From: Scatophagus argus
Lineage: Eukaryota; Chordata; Actinopteri; Scatophagidae
DNA length: 64,000 bases
NCBI RefSeq assembly: GCF_020382885.2
Contig: NC_058516.1
Span: 10,469,902 to 10,533,901, forward strand
Direction: 5' to 3'
A program made the position numbers and the translations under genes. Under the pieces are notes generated by a model. It was not told where the DNA came from, made no database searches, and was given only the letters and a program-made list of their open reading frames with translations. This document shows, piece after piece, positions 23,953 to 41,339 of the stretch (position 1 is its first letter; each line of letters opens with the position of its first letter).

Positions 23953-24950
23953 AGACAAGAATAAGAGCAGGAAGCCCGGCTCGTCGCCCGGTTTCTCGCC
24001 CGGTTCTTCCACAAGTCCAGAGACCAGCAACCGCACGTATTCCGCGTCGACGTCGTCCTCGTACGGCAGGAAAAGAGCAACCGCTGCGGTGCTTTTCTCC
24101 GCGGTCTCCTCCGGCTGCCCCAGCGGCCGGTGGTCCTCAGCGGCGGAGGATCGGTCGCTGCTGCTGCCGCCCGGCCGCCGCGGCGTGAAAAGCCCCCGAG
24201 CGCTCCTCTTCAAATGGCGTCGTCTGCCGCGCGGCGCGGGGAGAGGAGCGGCAGCGGCTGACAGGCATGCGGCGGCGCTAGCGTGAAGTCGGCGGTACGC
24301 GGCAGCTGTCGGCTTCTGCACAAAAAACCATTGCATATTAGTGGGGATCGCAGGGGTCGGTGTGTCCGTCCGTCCGGGAGGGGAGGGGTGCGGATACCGG
24401 GTGTCCGTCAGAAAGTCGGTGGCATCCCTGTATCCGTACAGGCAAGTACTGCAGCAGGGGGGCTCCTTTCCAAACACACACACACACTCACTCAGACACA
24501 CTCGCGCACACACACGCTAGATGCAAAATCCCTTTCCAGCAGCAGCGCCGGTTCTCTGGTCAATGAGAGCGCATGCAGCGCCGGACCGGGCAGGTAAATC
24601 ACTGCGGGGAATCTCTGCACTATCCCACTGTGTGTTTTTTTCTCTTTAAAAAGTCCTTATGAATATTTGATACACGTTTCGGCCTCCACTTCTCAATAAT
24701 CCATAAGCTCCAATGCGCCAAGATACTGCTGCTCTCTGTCTCCTCTTCCTCTCCTCTCTCCTCCTCCTCCTCACCTTGCTGATGAAAAGGAGCAGCTGGA
24801 GTATTGCTCCGCTGCCTCTGCCACTCCAAAAACTAGATGGAGAAGATGAAAAGGACCGGGTCCGACTCGCGCTCCTCTCGTGCTCCTCTGGTGTTTCAGC
24901 GTCTTCTTCGGCAGCTCTCGAGACGACCGACGGCCGGTGGGGCGCGAGGA
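23953..24950 (-). promoter_or_regulatory. fgf14: fgf14 exon 1B 5' UTR and CpG-rich promoter region
   Basis: The kilobase upstream of the 1B start on the minus strand is the most CpG-dense part of the window, especially 23,960-24,350, with many CGG, GCCG and CGCG runs. It looks like a CpG-island promoter. The frame of exon 1B stays open through 23,953-24,513, with upstream in-frame ATGs at 24,336 and 24,513, but I recognise no conserved protein in that stretch. A separate minus-strand open frame lies at 24,957-24,646; it may be a shadow of the purine-rich composition. No TATA box is apparent. Where transcription starts within this block cannot be judged by eye. Confidence 0.55.
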
Positions 24951-24957
24951 GGTGCAC

Positions 24958-27900
24958 TGACTATCTGTACCCAACCAGCAACAAAGCGAGAGTAATTAAA
25001 TAAAACATGTATTCCGGTTGGCGTCTTCAAAATAAAAGAACCACCAAAATCTTAAGTGAGTGCGCTTTAATCTGAGGATACGGTTTTTTTCTTCTTTTTT
25101 TTCTTATATTCTTATTCTTATCACTGTATTTTGAAAAATGTATAAAAAAAATATCAAAGAAAGAATGTGTGGTAGCTTAAAGCATTTTCAGAGCAAAAAT
25201 ACATGTTTCAATTGGCTGATCAAATAAAAACAATAGGCTAAAAATACTACTTTCAATTTACAGTATAGTTAGGAAATAAATAACATTGTCAACTGACATG
25301 GAAATCTGTTAAATTCTTCTGGTGAAAATAAATACGCATGATATATTTTAAAGCAACCAACAATTACGCGTGTTTCCCAAGCTTAAAAATAAATAAATAA
25401 ATAAATAAATAAAATACCATCGAGTTTTGTACTGAAGGACAAAAAGTTCCCTCCGGTTTGCCCGCGCAGCTTGATGCAGCGCTACTCACTCGAGGTGCTT
25501 GCAGCTACGTAGACACGTGGTTCCCACACGGACTGACAGGATATGAACCGTAACCGGCAACATTTGTGGAGCGGAGGGGGGCATTGATATGGGTATCAGT
25601 GAGATGCCGTCACTGATATGGGTATCCTTGTCTCTTATTTCGCTGTTTTACGAACGAGCCATTTTTTGTGTCAGACAGCCTCAACTCCAAACTCCATCCA
25701 GAAAAATGTCATTTTAATGGCGCCTTCTCTCTCTGCAAAATGCACACACCTGTTGCTCGACTCCGTTGTAACACTGGGGTCTTCTTGTCAGTCCGGCTAA
25801 ATGGCACTTAATCTGACTGAAGTCTTATCCTTCAGATTCACGTGGTCAAACCGTTTATTAAATCGTTTTTTTGCTGAACTGCGTGCTGTTTTGTCGTATA
25901 CACCGAAAAGAAACGAAGGCTGGCGAGTCGAAGTAGAGCTGAAAATGCTGCAGTGGTTTGTGGAGAGCCGGCGCTGTCCGTGGTGCTGGATCGAGCTGCT
26001 GGCAGCACAGACACACTTTGTTAACAGACAGCTTAATTTTCCAATTAAGACGCACATGAGGTCTTTGTCAGTGACATTTCAGACCGAGTGAACAAACAGA
26101 ACTACAGCGAAACGCGACAGTGACTTCATGAATTTCCAGATATAAAGTAGATTATCAAAGTCACTAATGCCTTTTCACTGCACAGCGAAAAATCATTAAA
26201 AACGTATAAGAAAAGCTTTGAAAGAGAAGCATTTGTAAAGCACACACCATTGAGTCCAGCAGCATCTCGCTTTTAAAACATCCATTCTAGTTTGCATGAG
26301 AATCATTCTAATTGTAAACCAAACGAGCACTTTCACTGAGGACTTTCTGCATGCATCACTTAGTTTTGACGTCTGCGGCATATTAAAATCCCTTCTTTTG
26401 GTGGACAGCAATGAACGTGTGGACTTGGGAACCTTGACAGAAATCCTGATGGATTGCTTTATGGCAGAAAACACTAAGAGGTTAGGTGATGTTTTGTCAG
26501 TGCATATGATGGAAAGAGTGAAAGATGAATAGAAAAAGTCTCTTAACATTATCCTTCTCCATAAAGATAAACATAACAGCAGGTGTCTTGATCAGCCATA
26601 ACAACCACTATCCAGCAACAGTTTATGGGAAATTAAGTGCTGTAGCTCTGAGAAACAACAAATACACTACCTACATGAAATATGAGCAACTGACCACATC
26701 CATCATGGTCTCATTTGCTCACAATTATCACATCAAGCTAGCTGAGAATACTTGGATGTTTAAAATGACTACATATGGCACCTTTAATCTTTCAGCTGCT
26801 GCTAAACAGCCAGCAGTGTGAAAGACACTGGTCACTCAAATGAGTGAAATTCTGCAATGGAACAAGTGAGCAATAACAGACAAACCCTGGACTTCCTGGA
26901 ACAGACATCACTCTCAGCTGCATTGCAGTATTGGCAAATGAGTCCAAGATAATGGCCTTTACAAACAGCAACGTCTCCTGCTCAGCTGTGACATTTGGAT
27001 CACAACAAGTACCACACACAAATAGGGGATACACATGCACACATAGTCATTACTGCAAGATGACTGAAGCCTGGTAGAACCCCCCTCCCCAATACACACA
27101 CACACACTCTGTTCACAATTTGTATTGTTTGGAGGAACTCAAGGCTGCAGCGTGGAAATGCTGTCATCACAGGGCAAAATATCATTTGTGCGCACAGAGA
27201 GCTGAGTCAGAATTTACACTGCTGTGTTCATCACACAATTAAAGAACACTAAACTCAGTATGAAAATTATTTTTTAAACTCTACAGAATTTGTCTTTCTT
27301 TTCAGATGAAAATGACCTTAGAGCCGTGAGCACAACCACGAGGCAAGTTTATACAATCCCAAACACTTCCACTGTTGCAATTCAATTTTTGAAAGGCTAC
27401 TCGTTGAGCCTCTTGGGGGCAGTACACCTCTGATGAAGGAGATCTACCTGAGAGGTTCAATTCAGGGCAAAAACTCTGCCTCCACACTCATAAAGAATTT
27501 TAAATGATAAAACTTTTCACAGACTGCGTTTGACTTGAATCCTTTTTCATATATGAAAAAAATCTGTCGGTTTTACATAAAAAATCTGTTGAACATATTA
27601 AAGTTATGTTTGCTCAAAATGACATATTCATGTTCAACACATAAATAAAAGCGTCAAAAATATGTTTTGTGTGTGTGTATATGAATGCATGCATGTGTAT
27701 ATGTATATAGGCTATGTAAATGCTCCATAATATGTGCATGTGCACTGAAACAATGGGGGGTATTGTTTCAGTTCCATAAACAAATATAACAGAAAAGAAA
27801 GCCTCCCACCCACCCAAAAAAAAAAGTCCAACAACTGGAAGACGTAAGATGAAAAAATGCATACAGTCTTACAAGCAATCAAGCTGGATAGTTTTTTAAC

Positions 27901-28009
27901 AAATACTGAACATTATTGATGGAAAAGAGGAATTTCACCGGAGACAGAATCATCAAGCTATGGTCTACTGAGCGATTACTCACACAACACAACACAACAC
28001 AAAACAACT
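24958..28009. other. Spacer between the fgf14 1B promoter and the SAMD3-like gene
   Basis: No gene is recognised. The DNA is AT-rich, with an (AAAT)n run at 25,385-25,413. A near-duplication of GATATGGGTATC occurs at 25,587 and 25,615. A plus-strand open frame of 96 codons lies at 25,801-26,091 in sequence of higher GC; it has no recognisable domain and no obvious splice or poly(A) context, so it is not called as a gene. Short CA arrays occur at about 27,095 and 27,670. Confidence 0.6.
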
Positions 28010-28646
28010 TCACCGATAAAGTCTGTTTTTAAGGACTTGGGCTTTCTTGGAGAGTGTGTTACCTTCCAGCTCCATGATCACCTTCTGAAGCACTTCAAAA
28101 GTGTACTTGTGTTCAGGTGGGTAGTTTAGGTTCAAAGCGCACATTAGGCCAAACAACATGGCAGCGGCTAAGGCAACGTTATAAAACTCCGGCAACACAA
28201 TCTGGGCCTGCATGATAATCCCAGTGTCGCCTGGTTTATCACTAGCATTGCTTCGTTTGAGCATGTATATTCCCACTGTGGTCTCCTCAATGCACTCTTG
28301 GCTGAGGGATTCATCTGCTGCCTGTAGAATGCACAAACTGCAAACAGCGACTACACTACATGCTGTGTGCGTCCAGGAAATACTAAACATATGTATTGAC
28401 TAATTTCATTAATTTCTGATGAGAGCAACCCAAAGGAAGAGACTGTTCAAAGGTCAAGATAAAGCCAGCAAGCACCAAGAGCAGGTCAACAAAGCTTCTC
28501 ACACGACTGTTACCACACTTATTCCAAGTGTTCGCCCTAATTTTCTGGAAGGTTTAGGTGCTGTCGTTACATATATGAATGAGCTTTGACTAAAAACTGT
28601 GCATTTCCACATAATTTTGGACCACTACAGATATTTATATCACACA

Positions 28647-28686
<40 letters not shown>

Positions 28687-29854
28687 GGTTGTAATTTTTC
28701 CTTATGTAAAAAGAAATATGAACGAATATGCTCACTACTTTGTCTTTTAAATGGCATACCATAATCTCTGACTGCAAATTATCTACTTTCAGTTATTGCT
28801 TAATATGGTTTTTTTTTAATAGTTTGAACTATAAAATAGCAGAACATTGAGGGAAAATATGTACTATAATTTTCAGGAGCCCAAGAAAAAAAATAGCATC
28901 ATCTTTTTACATTTGAAAAGCTGGAAATACCCAACATTTAGTATAATTGTATTTACTTATGTCTTATGTAATTGGCTGAAACAATGGTTATTCACACACA
29001 GCAACCCACTTGGATATTAAGATCACTACAATGTCATGTGATGAGTTAGCTAACTGTAAAGAAATTACAATAAGTAGATGTTTTAGAGCTTATACAAAAT
29101 ATGAAATATAACATCTCAACATACTAAACTTAAGCAAACACACTCACCACATACTCTCTCACCAGACTCCCTGGGTCTTCACTGAGGTACACGCAGAGTG
29201 ACTTAATGACGCATTCTCTTCCCAAATGAACATCATCATCCTAGTCAAAGACAGAACAAGCTGTTTTGTTAGAGCCCCCTTTCCTTTAATCAAATGTTAC
29301 ACTCCAACCCCAGAGAGTATACTCACTTCAGCAATGGGTGCCATGATGCACTCTCAGCGCCTGCCTATTTGTCCTACTCTGTTCATAAAAAAGTCTGATC
29401 AGCTTCTCAGAGCGCACATCTAACTGTGAGAGAAATGCAGGGGCATTGAGGCGACGCGCTTGAATTCAGCATTTACCTGAAAACGAGAATGATTACATAC
29501 ATCAACATTAGATGTACAATTTCACAAGTGCCTTAGCAGTTGATTAACGCAAGTTTTAAAGAATGGTCTGTTCTTAAACAAAACCATTCAGGGAACATTA
29601 CCAAATAAACTTGGAATATGACTAGGGACGGGCAGTATTAGCAGTATTAGGATTTACAGCAATTATCTTTACTCACAATATTTTTGAAATTAATATCATC
29701 ACGCTGAAAGATTCATTCTTGTTTAAACACATCCAGTAAACCAACAAAAACAACTGAATAGTAATAATATAATAGTAATACTCACCACTACTACAGAGCC
29801 TTTGAAACCCAGCACCCAGAGCAACACATTAGTCAAGCCTTGGCTGGAGGATAC
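28010..29854 (-). pseudogene. SAMD3-like multi-exon gene, C-terminal part; one exon carries two compensating frameshifts
   Basis: Four minus-strand exons with good splice sites can be read: 29,854-29,786 (23 codons), 29,476-29,327 (150 bases), 29,240-29,148 (31 codons) and 28,321-28,010 with the stop. All junctions are phase 0. The last two give SLCVYLSEDPGSLVREYV and later YTFEVLQKVIMELEG, which I recognise from the C-terminal region of proteins annotated in fish as SAMD3-like; their function is not established. The 150-base exon is broken. Its ends read NAEFKRVASMPL and IMAPIAE in frame 0, but the conserved middle (FLSQLDVRSEKLIRLF) is in another frame, so frame 0 holds one TAG and two TGA. 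It is either a decaying gene copy or two sequencing errors. The N-terminal exons, including any SAM domain, were not found. Confidence 0.55.
28639..28684. repeat. (CA)n microsatellite
   Basis: A CA array with one TACA interruption, in an intron of the SAMD3-like gene. Confidence 0.95.
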
Positions 29855-30584
29855 CTAAACAGTAAAAATAAATAAATTTGAAAACAAAACAAAAACACAC
29901 AAAGTGAAGTCAAACAACTCAACACATAACTGCAACAACTGTAAAAGAGCTGTAGTTGATAATAAACTTAAGCGCTCCGTGGGACACAGCACACAACGCT
30001 GCTTCGCTGCAGGAGAAGTAGGGTCGTGGTGCAGTGCGCCGCGGACGTGCGCGAAGGAACATCTGTCTCACCGACCGACGGACCGAACAGCCTCCCCCCC
30101 AGCTGATATAACATTGAAGCGCATTGCTAGAGTTCAACATTGCAGAATGTAAAATATTAAAATATGTACTTTGATTTTTCTGAGTTGTTTCCCCCATTTT
30201 TTTGCCACAGCCACACTTCAACAAAGCCAAAGCCAATGTTAAAATAAAGTTAGCCTATTTTGCCCACATATTCGTTAAATCAATACCTTGTTTTAAATGA
30301 CAATTTGAAAAGGGTTGACCTGTGTTTTATGAATTTTCAAATACAATGCAGTTGCTGTGCACACACTACGTTACTAGACATAAAAAACAAATACAAAGAT
30401 ATTTAAGGACAGCATCCATGACCCTTGACCGCTACCGTTAGCATAACCAGAGAATGACAGGAAACGTTAGCATTAAGCCCGACTCGGTTTTACTTCATAT
30501 TATCAGCAAACAAAAACTCAAACTTCTTGACACTTTGTATGTAAACACTCTACCTCTAAGTGCGGTTCATATATGATATGATTT

Positions 30585-30665
30585 AATTACCTCCACGGTG
30601 TGCAGACTAGTCGAAACCGCGGAAAATCCATTGAAGCTAGGGAGAATATGGCGGTGTTTGCTAGC
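30585..30665 (-). promoter_or_regulatory. Likely first exon and core promoter of the SAMD3-like gene, with a YY1-like site
   Basis: On the plus strand AATATGGCGG (30,645-30,654) matches the YY1 consensus, which often lies just downstream of transcription starts. On the minus strand an ATG at 30,631 opens 41 bases to a possible donor (GTAATT, 30,590-30,585). That piece ends in phase 2 while the next exon I can see starts in phase 0, so either an exon is missing between them or this piece is non-coding. Confidence 0.4.
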
Positions 30666-32229
30666 TGAGCAACTGTGTTTCTGTCCTGGAGCCACCGCTA
30701 GAGGGCGGGCTTTCCCATATCCGGCTGATTAAACATAACTTTTATCTTTCCTATTCAAATGACTGAGACATGCAGATTTTAAGTTCCCCAGTATTTAAAT
30801 TCTTTCGTAAGATTTAATCAAGTTTCAGGGAGAAGTATGAATCGATTATGTTGTATATGCGAAATACATATTTGTGAATTGAACTGCATCTTCCATTTTT
30901 TCAGTGCATATTTCATCATGAGGGGAGGCGATTTATAACTTCTGCCAGCAATTTGTAGCAAAACGCAGACATCTGAGTGGCCGATTTGTCCGTTGAATGT
31001 CTGAACGAGCATGCAGAGGACAGCACAGTATTGAGAAGTGGGTTAGCACTAAACCCGCTGATGCATTGATCTGTTGGCTGCAGCTTGGAGAGAAAAGCAC
31101 AACACGGCTTGCATCCAGGGAATATCATGTAACTGCACTCTAAGCCACAGAATAGACTGTAACACAAGAGCTGTTGGACAAAAGTGGAACCTAAATTGGA
31201 GACGATTATCCTGATTTGTAAGCCATATTTCATCTGATCCCCTGTGATGAAACATGTGCTGCAAACACCAGAAAGAAAAAAAAAATAATCAAAAGGGTTC
31301 TTCCGGACACATCAAGCCAAAAATAAATTCTTATTTGGACCTCTGATTGTCTCCTTTCCAACAGTCCAATCAGGCCATTGCAAATGGAAAGCTTTGACTC
31401 AGCATGTTCACCTCATTTGAACCAGAAAAGCTACTATTCACAGTCGCCTGATTGAGAATCCATTCTTCAAAATTATTTTGTGACTACCCCTTTTCTCTGA
31501 AGTCCAGTGTTTGAAAACCATCATAACAATCTCATACTGAATCATGACAACTAAACTGATCCCACATTAAAACCCTAAAGCTTTAAATCCTCGTTTTCTG
31601 GCGCGTTATCAGTATCTCAAGTGATGCAGCACACACAAGTCAATGAGCCAACATTGCTGTAGCAGTGTGCCACCTGCTGGTTGTCAAGGGAAACTACATG
31701 CACATTAGGAAGTGAAGGATGTTTTTGTGTTTCTGTACAGAAGCTAGAACTACAATTGTACTGTGAGAGAAAGAAAAACAACTGTGCATGTTTTTGACAT
31801 TAGTTAAAAGGAATGGAACTCATAAGACACCTTAAAAGAAGGAGTTACTTTTATTCATATTTTTGAAAACTGATTGGAGGAGGGGATGATATGGATGCTG
31901 AGAAGTTAAGAAAACAAGAGGGGCTTGTATGAGGATCTACAATCCTGATTAAAGAAAGATGATAAGGAACAAGCACAATATACAGTAGCTGGGACAATCA
32001 GTTATTTTTGTACATATACAATAAGACTCCTGTTTGCAGAAAAAAAACATTTGAAGAAGGTTCTATAGGTATAACATATATAGAATTTAAGCTGTAACAA
32101 AAGGCAAATTACAGACTTATGAACTTCTTCTTCATTGTCATCATCATCTTCTTCTTTTTCTTCTTATTATTAATATACAGAAATTAAGCTTAACCACCTA
32201 CTTAAAACGGTTGTTTGGTTATTTTTCTA
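30666..32229. other. Spacer between the SAMD3-like gene and rcbtb1
   Basis: No gene is recognised. The two flanking genes point away from each other, so this 1.6 kb lies between two promoters. It is AT-rich apart from a CTT/CAT-rich stretch at 32,125-32,165. The minus-strand open frames at 30,818-31,264 have no recognisable domain. Confidence 0.6.
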
Positions 32230-32487
32230 TTGACCGGAAGGGGCATCAGTTACGCCCAAGTATCGTCTACTCTTCCGGAAATACAAGAGACGAAGAAGAG
32301 GAATTGCCGTAATTGACGCAGTAATATCAGGCATCTGTACCGGCGACAACACTGGGCGATCGATTTCAGTCGGGTAACTTTCTAGCGCTAGTGTTCTCAT
32401 TGTAGACGTGGGTAATTTACTGATAGTTATATTGTATTTAAACGTCGTTGTCTGTCTTTTTTGTCTTTTCTCAGTCGGCTCGTTGTC
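32230..32487 (+). promoter_or_regulatory. rcbtb1: rcbtb1 promoter and 5' UTR
   Basis: Two ETS-type cores, CCGGAAG at 32,234-32,240 and the palindrome TTCCGGAA at 32,273-32,280, lie within a short CpG-containing block upstream of the candidate first exon. No TATA box is apparent. The assignment is positional, supported by the ETS cores typical of housekeeping promoters. Confidence 0.5.
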
Positions 32488-38823
<6,336 letters not shown>

Positions 38824-40560
38824 GTGCGTTTTTTGGTCATTTTTTTTTATATATATAAAATCACTTGCAAGCTAATGTCCTGACAAAGTGGATGCCGTTG
38901 TCCTCCAGAGTGTGGCGCTGACCTTTCAGCTCTGATCACGAGCTTGAGTGAATTCTGAGACTTTTTTTTAATCTGCATCCTTTATAAGTGGCAGGACTCT
39001 AATTGGACCTGAAATCAGCACTTTGGCCACTTCCTGTGGAGTCGCTCAACAAACTCGTGGCGCCTTTTCTCTGTCACACTGCATTATATTCTTTACATGC
39101 TGTATTTATACTTGAATTTATTTATTTGTTTCCTCCTTTTACTTCTGGAAAAGTTAACTCTATGTGAGACCACTAAGGAAGCAGAACGGTAGGAAAGGGA
39201 GACTAGCTCAAAGAACAGCCAGTGTCTTTGTTAGGGAACTGAAAGACACATTTTGTCAAAAGGGGTTAGATAACTGACCCACACTGGCCAGGACACTAGT
39301 ACCACTGACAAACATCTACTTTCATTTTCAGGCAAAAGCAGCTACTGAATGTGCTGAACCTTCATCTCTAATTTAACTGTCAAAGCAGAAATTCTGTAGA
39401 TTTTTGGTAGCTAAAACCCATTGTGGGATGTATAGTGTTTTTCCTTTCTATACTCGAGTCAGTTTTCTTTTGGTATCTTCACTCTGCCTCACATAAACTT
39501 TTTGCTCTATGGCACTTTAAGAAATGACATTTGCTTCTTCTTTGATATTCAGTAAAATTGCACAAATTCTTTAAAACACTGTGGAAGGGAAGACTAAATA
39601 ACTTGAACCTCAAAAGCAACAGCAAACATTTGAGGCACTGTTACGTAACCAGTGGCTTTATTCCTTCTTTGCAAGTGTGAAATGTATGTAAGATGGGTGG
39701 CATGTTACAGATGGTATATATTCTAAGAATTTTCCTTCAGCCACAGGGACTTTTAACAAACTTATCCAAGGTGACTGTTTTCATCTGTTTGTACTTACTA
39801 ATTTGTTTTATTAAGAAGCAAATAAGCAGCGCAGCAAAGCGAGAGAGACCAAAATGATACTTTAGTAATTCCTTGGTAATTTACAACATTTTTTACAGGT
39901 TTTGTCTGTAGATACCGTGGAAATGCACTGCGAGATAAAGCAATACAAACACTTTGTTGAGACATGAGATGATTTCTTTGTATTCTGTTTAGTTTGAGCT
40001 TCTGATGACCAAATTCGGCCTGTAGGTCCCAGTTTCTGCTGCCAGGCGAGTTGGACTGTTACTGACCAGATCAGACCGATGAGTTCAGTTTCTCTTTATT
40101 GATGCACTCGGATGCTTGAAATAATCACATTCATGTGGTTTGAACTTGAGTATGATTTCAGTTTATTATAAGAGCACAGTTTTATTCAGGTTAGAAAACA
40201 AGGTGAGGTCAGGGGGCGAATGATTGCTTCAGAGGAATGACAAGCAGGTTTACATTTTTTCCTCTTGTTTTATGTGAAAAGCAAACTGGGAAAAAAAAAA
40301 GATTGTTTTACTTAATGCATTAAGATAAGAATATATATTTTTATTGTGTAGGACAAGTTTATAAAGCTGCTGGTGACTGGTTTAAATTCAGCTTACAGCA
40401 TAGGGCTTTACTTTGAAGCAATCAGCATGAGCATGGTGGGACTTATATGGCTGTTTTTGCTGTTACATGACTGTTGTTTTACTTTATTATACTTTATTTT
40501 TTATATTTTGCGATGGGATGATATGTTTCTGTAAAATAAAAATAAATAAGTCCGACTCTT
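38824..40560 (+). other. rcbtb1: rcbtb1 3' UTR
   Basis: No coding frame is present after the stop. An AATAAA signal at 40,535-40,540, followed by another AATAAA-like hexamer, gives a plausible 3' end near 40,560 and a UTR of about 1.7 kb. The cdadc1 promoter begins only about 190 bases further on, in the same orientation. Confidence 0.65.
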
Positions 40561-40739
40561 TCTTGTGTTAAAATGATGTTATTTGTCATTTCGGTGTTTA
40601 AATGTTTGTTTCTGCATGTTATTTTGTACGTTTTTACAAGCAGTACTTTAGTGATGATACATGTCAATAGTGTGCTGTCACCTAGTGAAAAAAAATGGTA
40701 TTGAACCCAAGCCTCGTTGCCCAGTCCGCTTGACTGCGT

Positions 40740-40809
40740 CAGAGGATGTCCCGGAAGTAACCCGGAACTTTGTCAAGTTACAAATGGTTAGCCGCAACAT
40801 GAACAGTGG
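40740..40809 (+). promoter_or_regulatory. cdadc1: Upstream cdadc1 promoter and possible alternative first exon
   Basis: An ETS core (CCGGAAGT, 40,751-40,758) lies just upstream of an ATG at 40,799 that reads M-N-S-G into a donor (GTAAGA, from 40,809) in phase 1. The next conserved exon (41,734) needs a phase-1 donor, so the two would join in frame and give an N-terminus MNSGHGPRLSEVN. This would be an alternative to the exon at 41,340. No transcript evidence is available here. Confidence 0.4.
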
Positions 40810-41189
40810 TAAGAAAAATTTTCCTTTGAAATAAGATACTAATACTACATGGGTAAAATATGAATAATAAAGGACTGCAGTGTGTAACTTAAACCTGTTG
40901 CGTTCAACTTCAGGTAAGTATAAGTGTAGGTGCCTTATGTTTTGGTGTGCATTTTGTATTGAAGTCTGGGAGTTCTGATTGTTTCATCCCATTGTTAAAC
41001 TGCTATCTGGAGCAATAACTTGATATTTTTAAAATTGTCATAGCAAAATAACTGGAAACGGTACTTTCCTAAGAAAGCACTGGTATATTTTTTCTTATTA
41101 ATATTAAATATTGTGCTTTAAGCCCAACTTGCGTTGGTTACTTTTGAAAATAACTAATTTGTCTCGTCGGCTAGCCTTTTATTTTGAAA

Positions 41190-41339
41190 TGCGCGACCGG
41201 AAATGGCATGTCATATATGTAGTTTGGCACCATACACCGGGTTAATTCCAATTCTGGTTGAAGTCTTACCATCTTGCTACCTGATCCTGTTGGCATTTGA
41301 TGTTGGACCGGTGGGTTATTTTGCTGGCTGCCTGATCGA
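41190..41339 (+). promoter_or_regulatory. cdadc1: Proximal cdadc1 promoter / 5' UTR
   Basis: An ETS-type core (ACCGGAAAT, 41,196-41,204) lies about 140 bases upstream of the ATG of the first conserved coding exon. No splice acceptor is evident directly before that ATG, which suggests that the exon is a first exon with its own start site. Confidence 0.4.

Noticed and set aside
23480..24286. 268-codon plus-strand open frame
   Set aside because: It is antisense to fgf14 exon 1B and its CpG-rich 5' region, is Arg/Ser/Glu-rich from composition, and has no recognisable domain.
25801..26091. 96-codon plus-strand frame in higher-GC sequence
   Set aside because: No recognisable domain, splice context or poly(A) signal; it could be part of an unrecognised repeat. 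Too weak to call.
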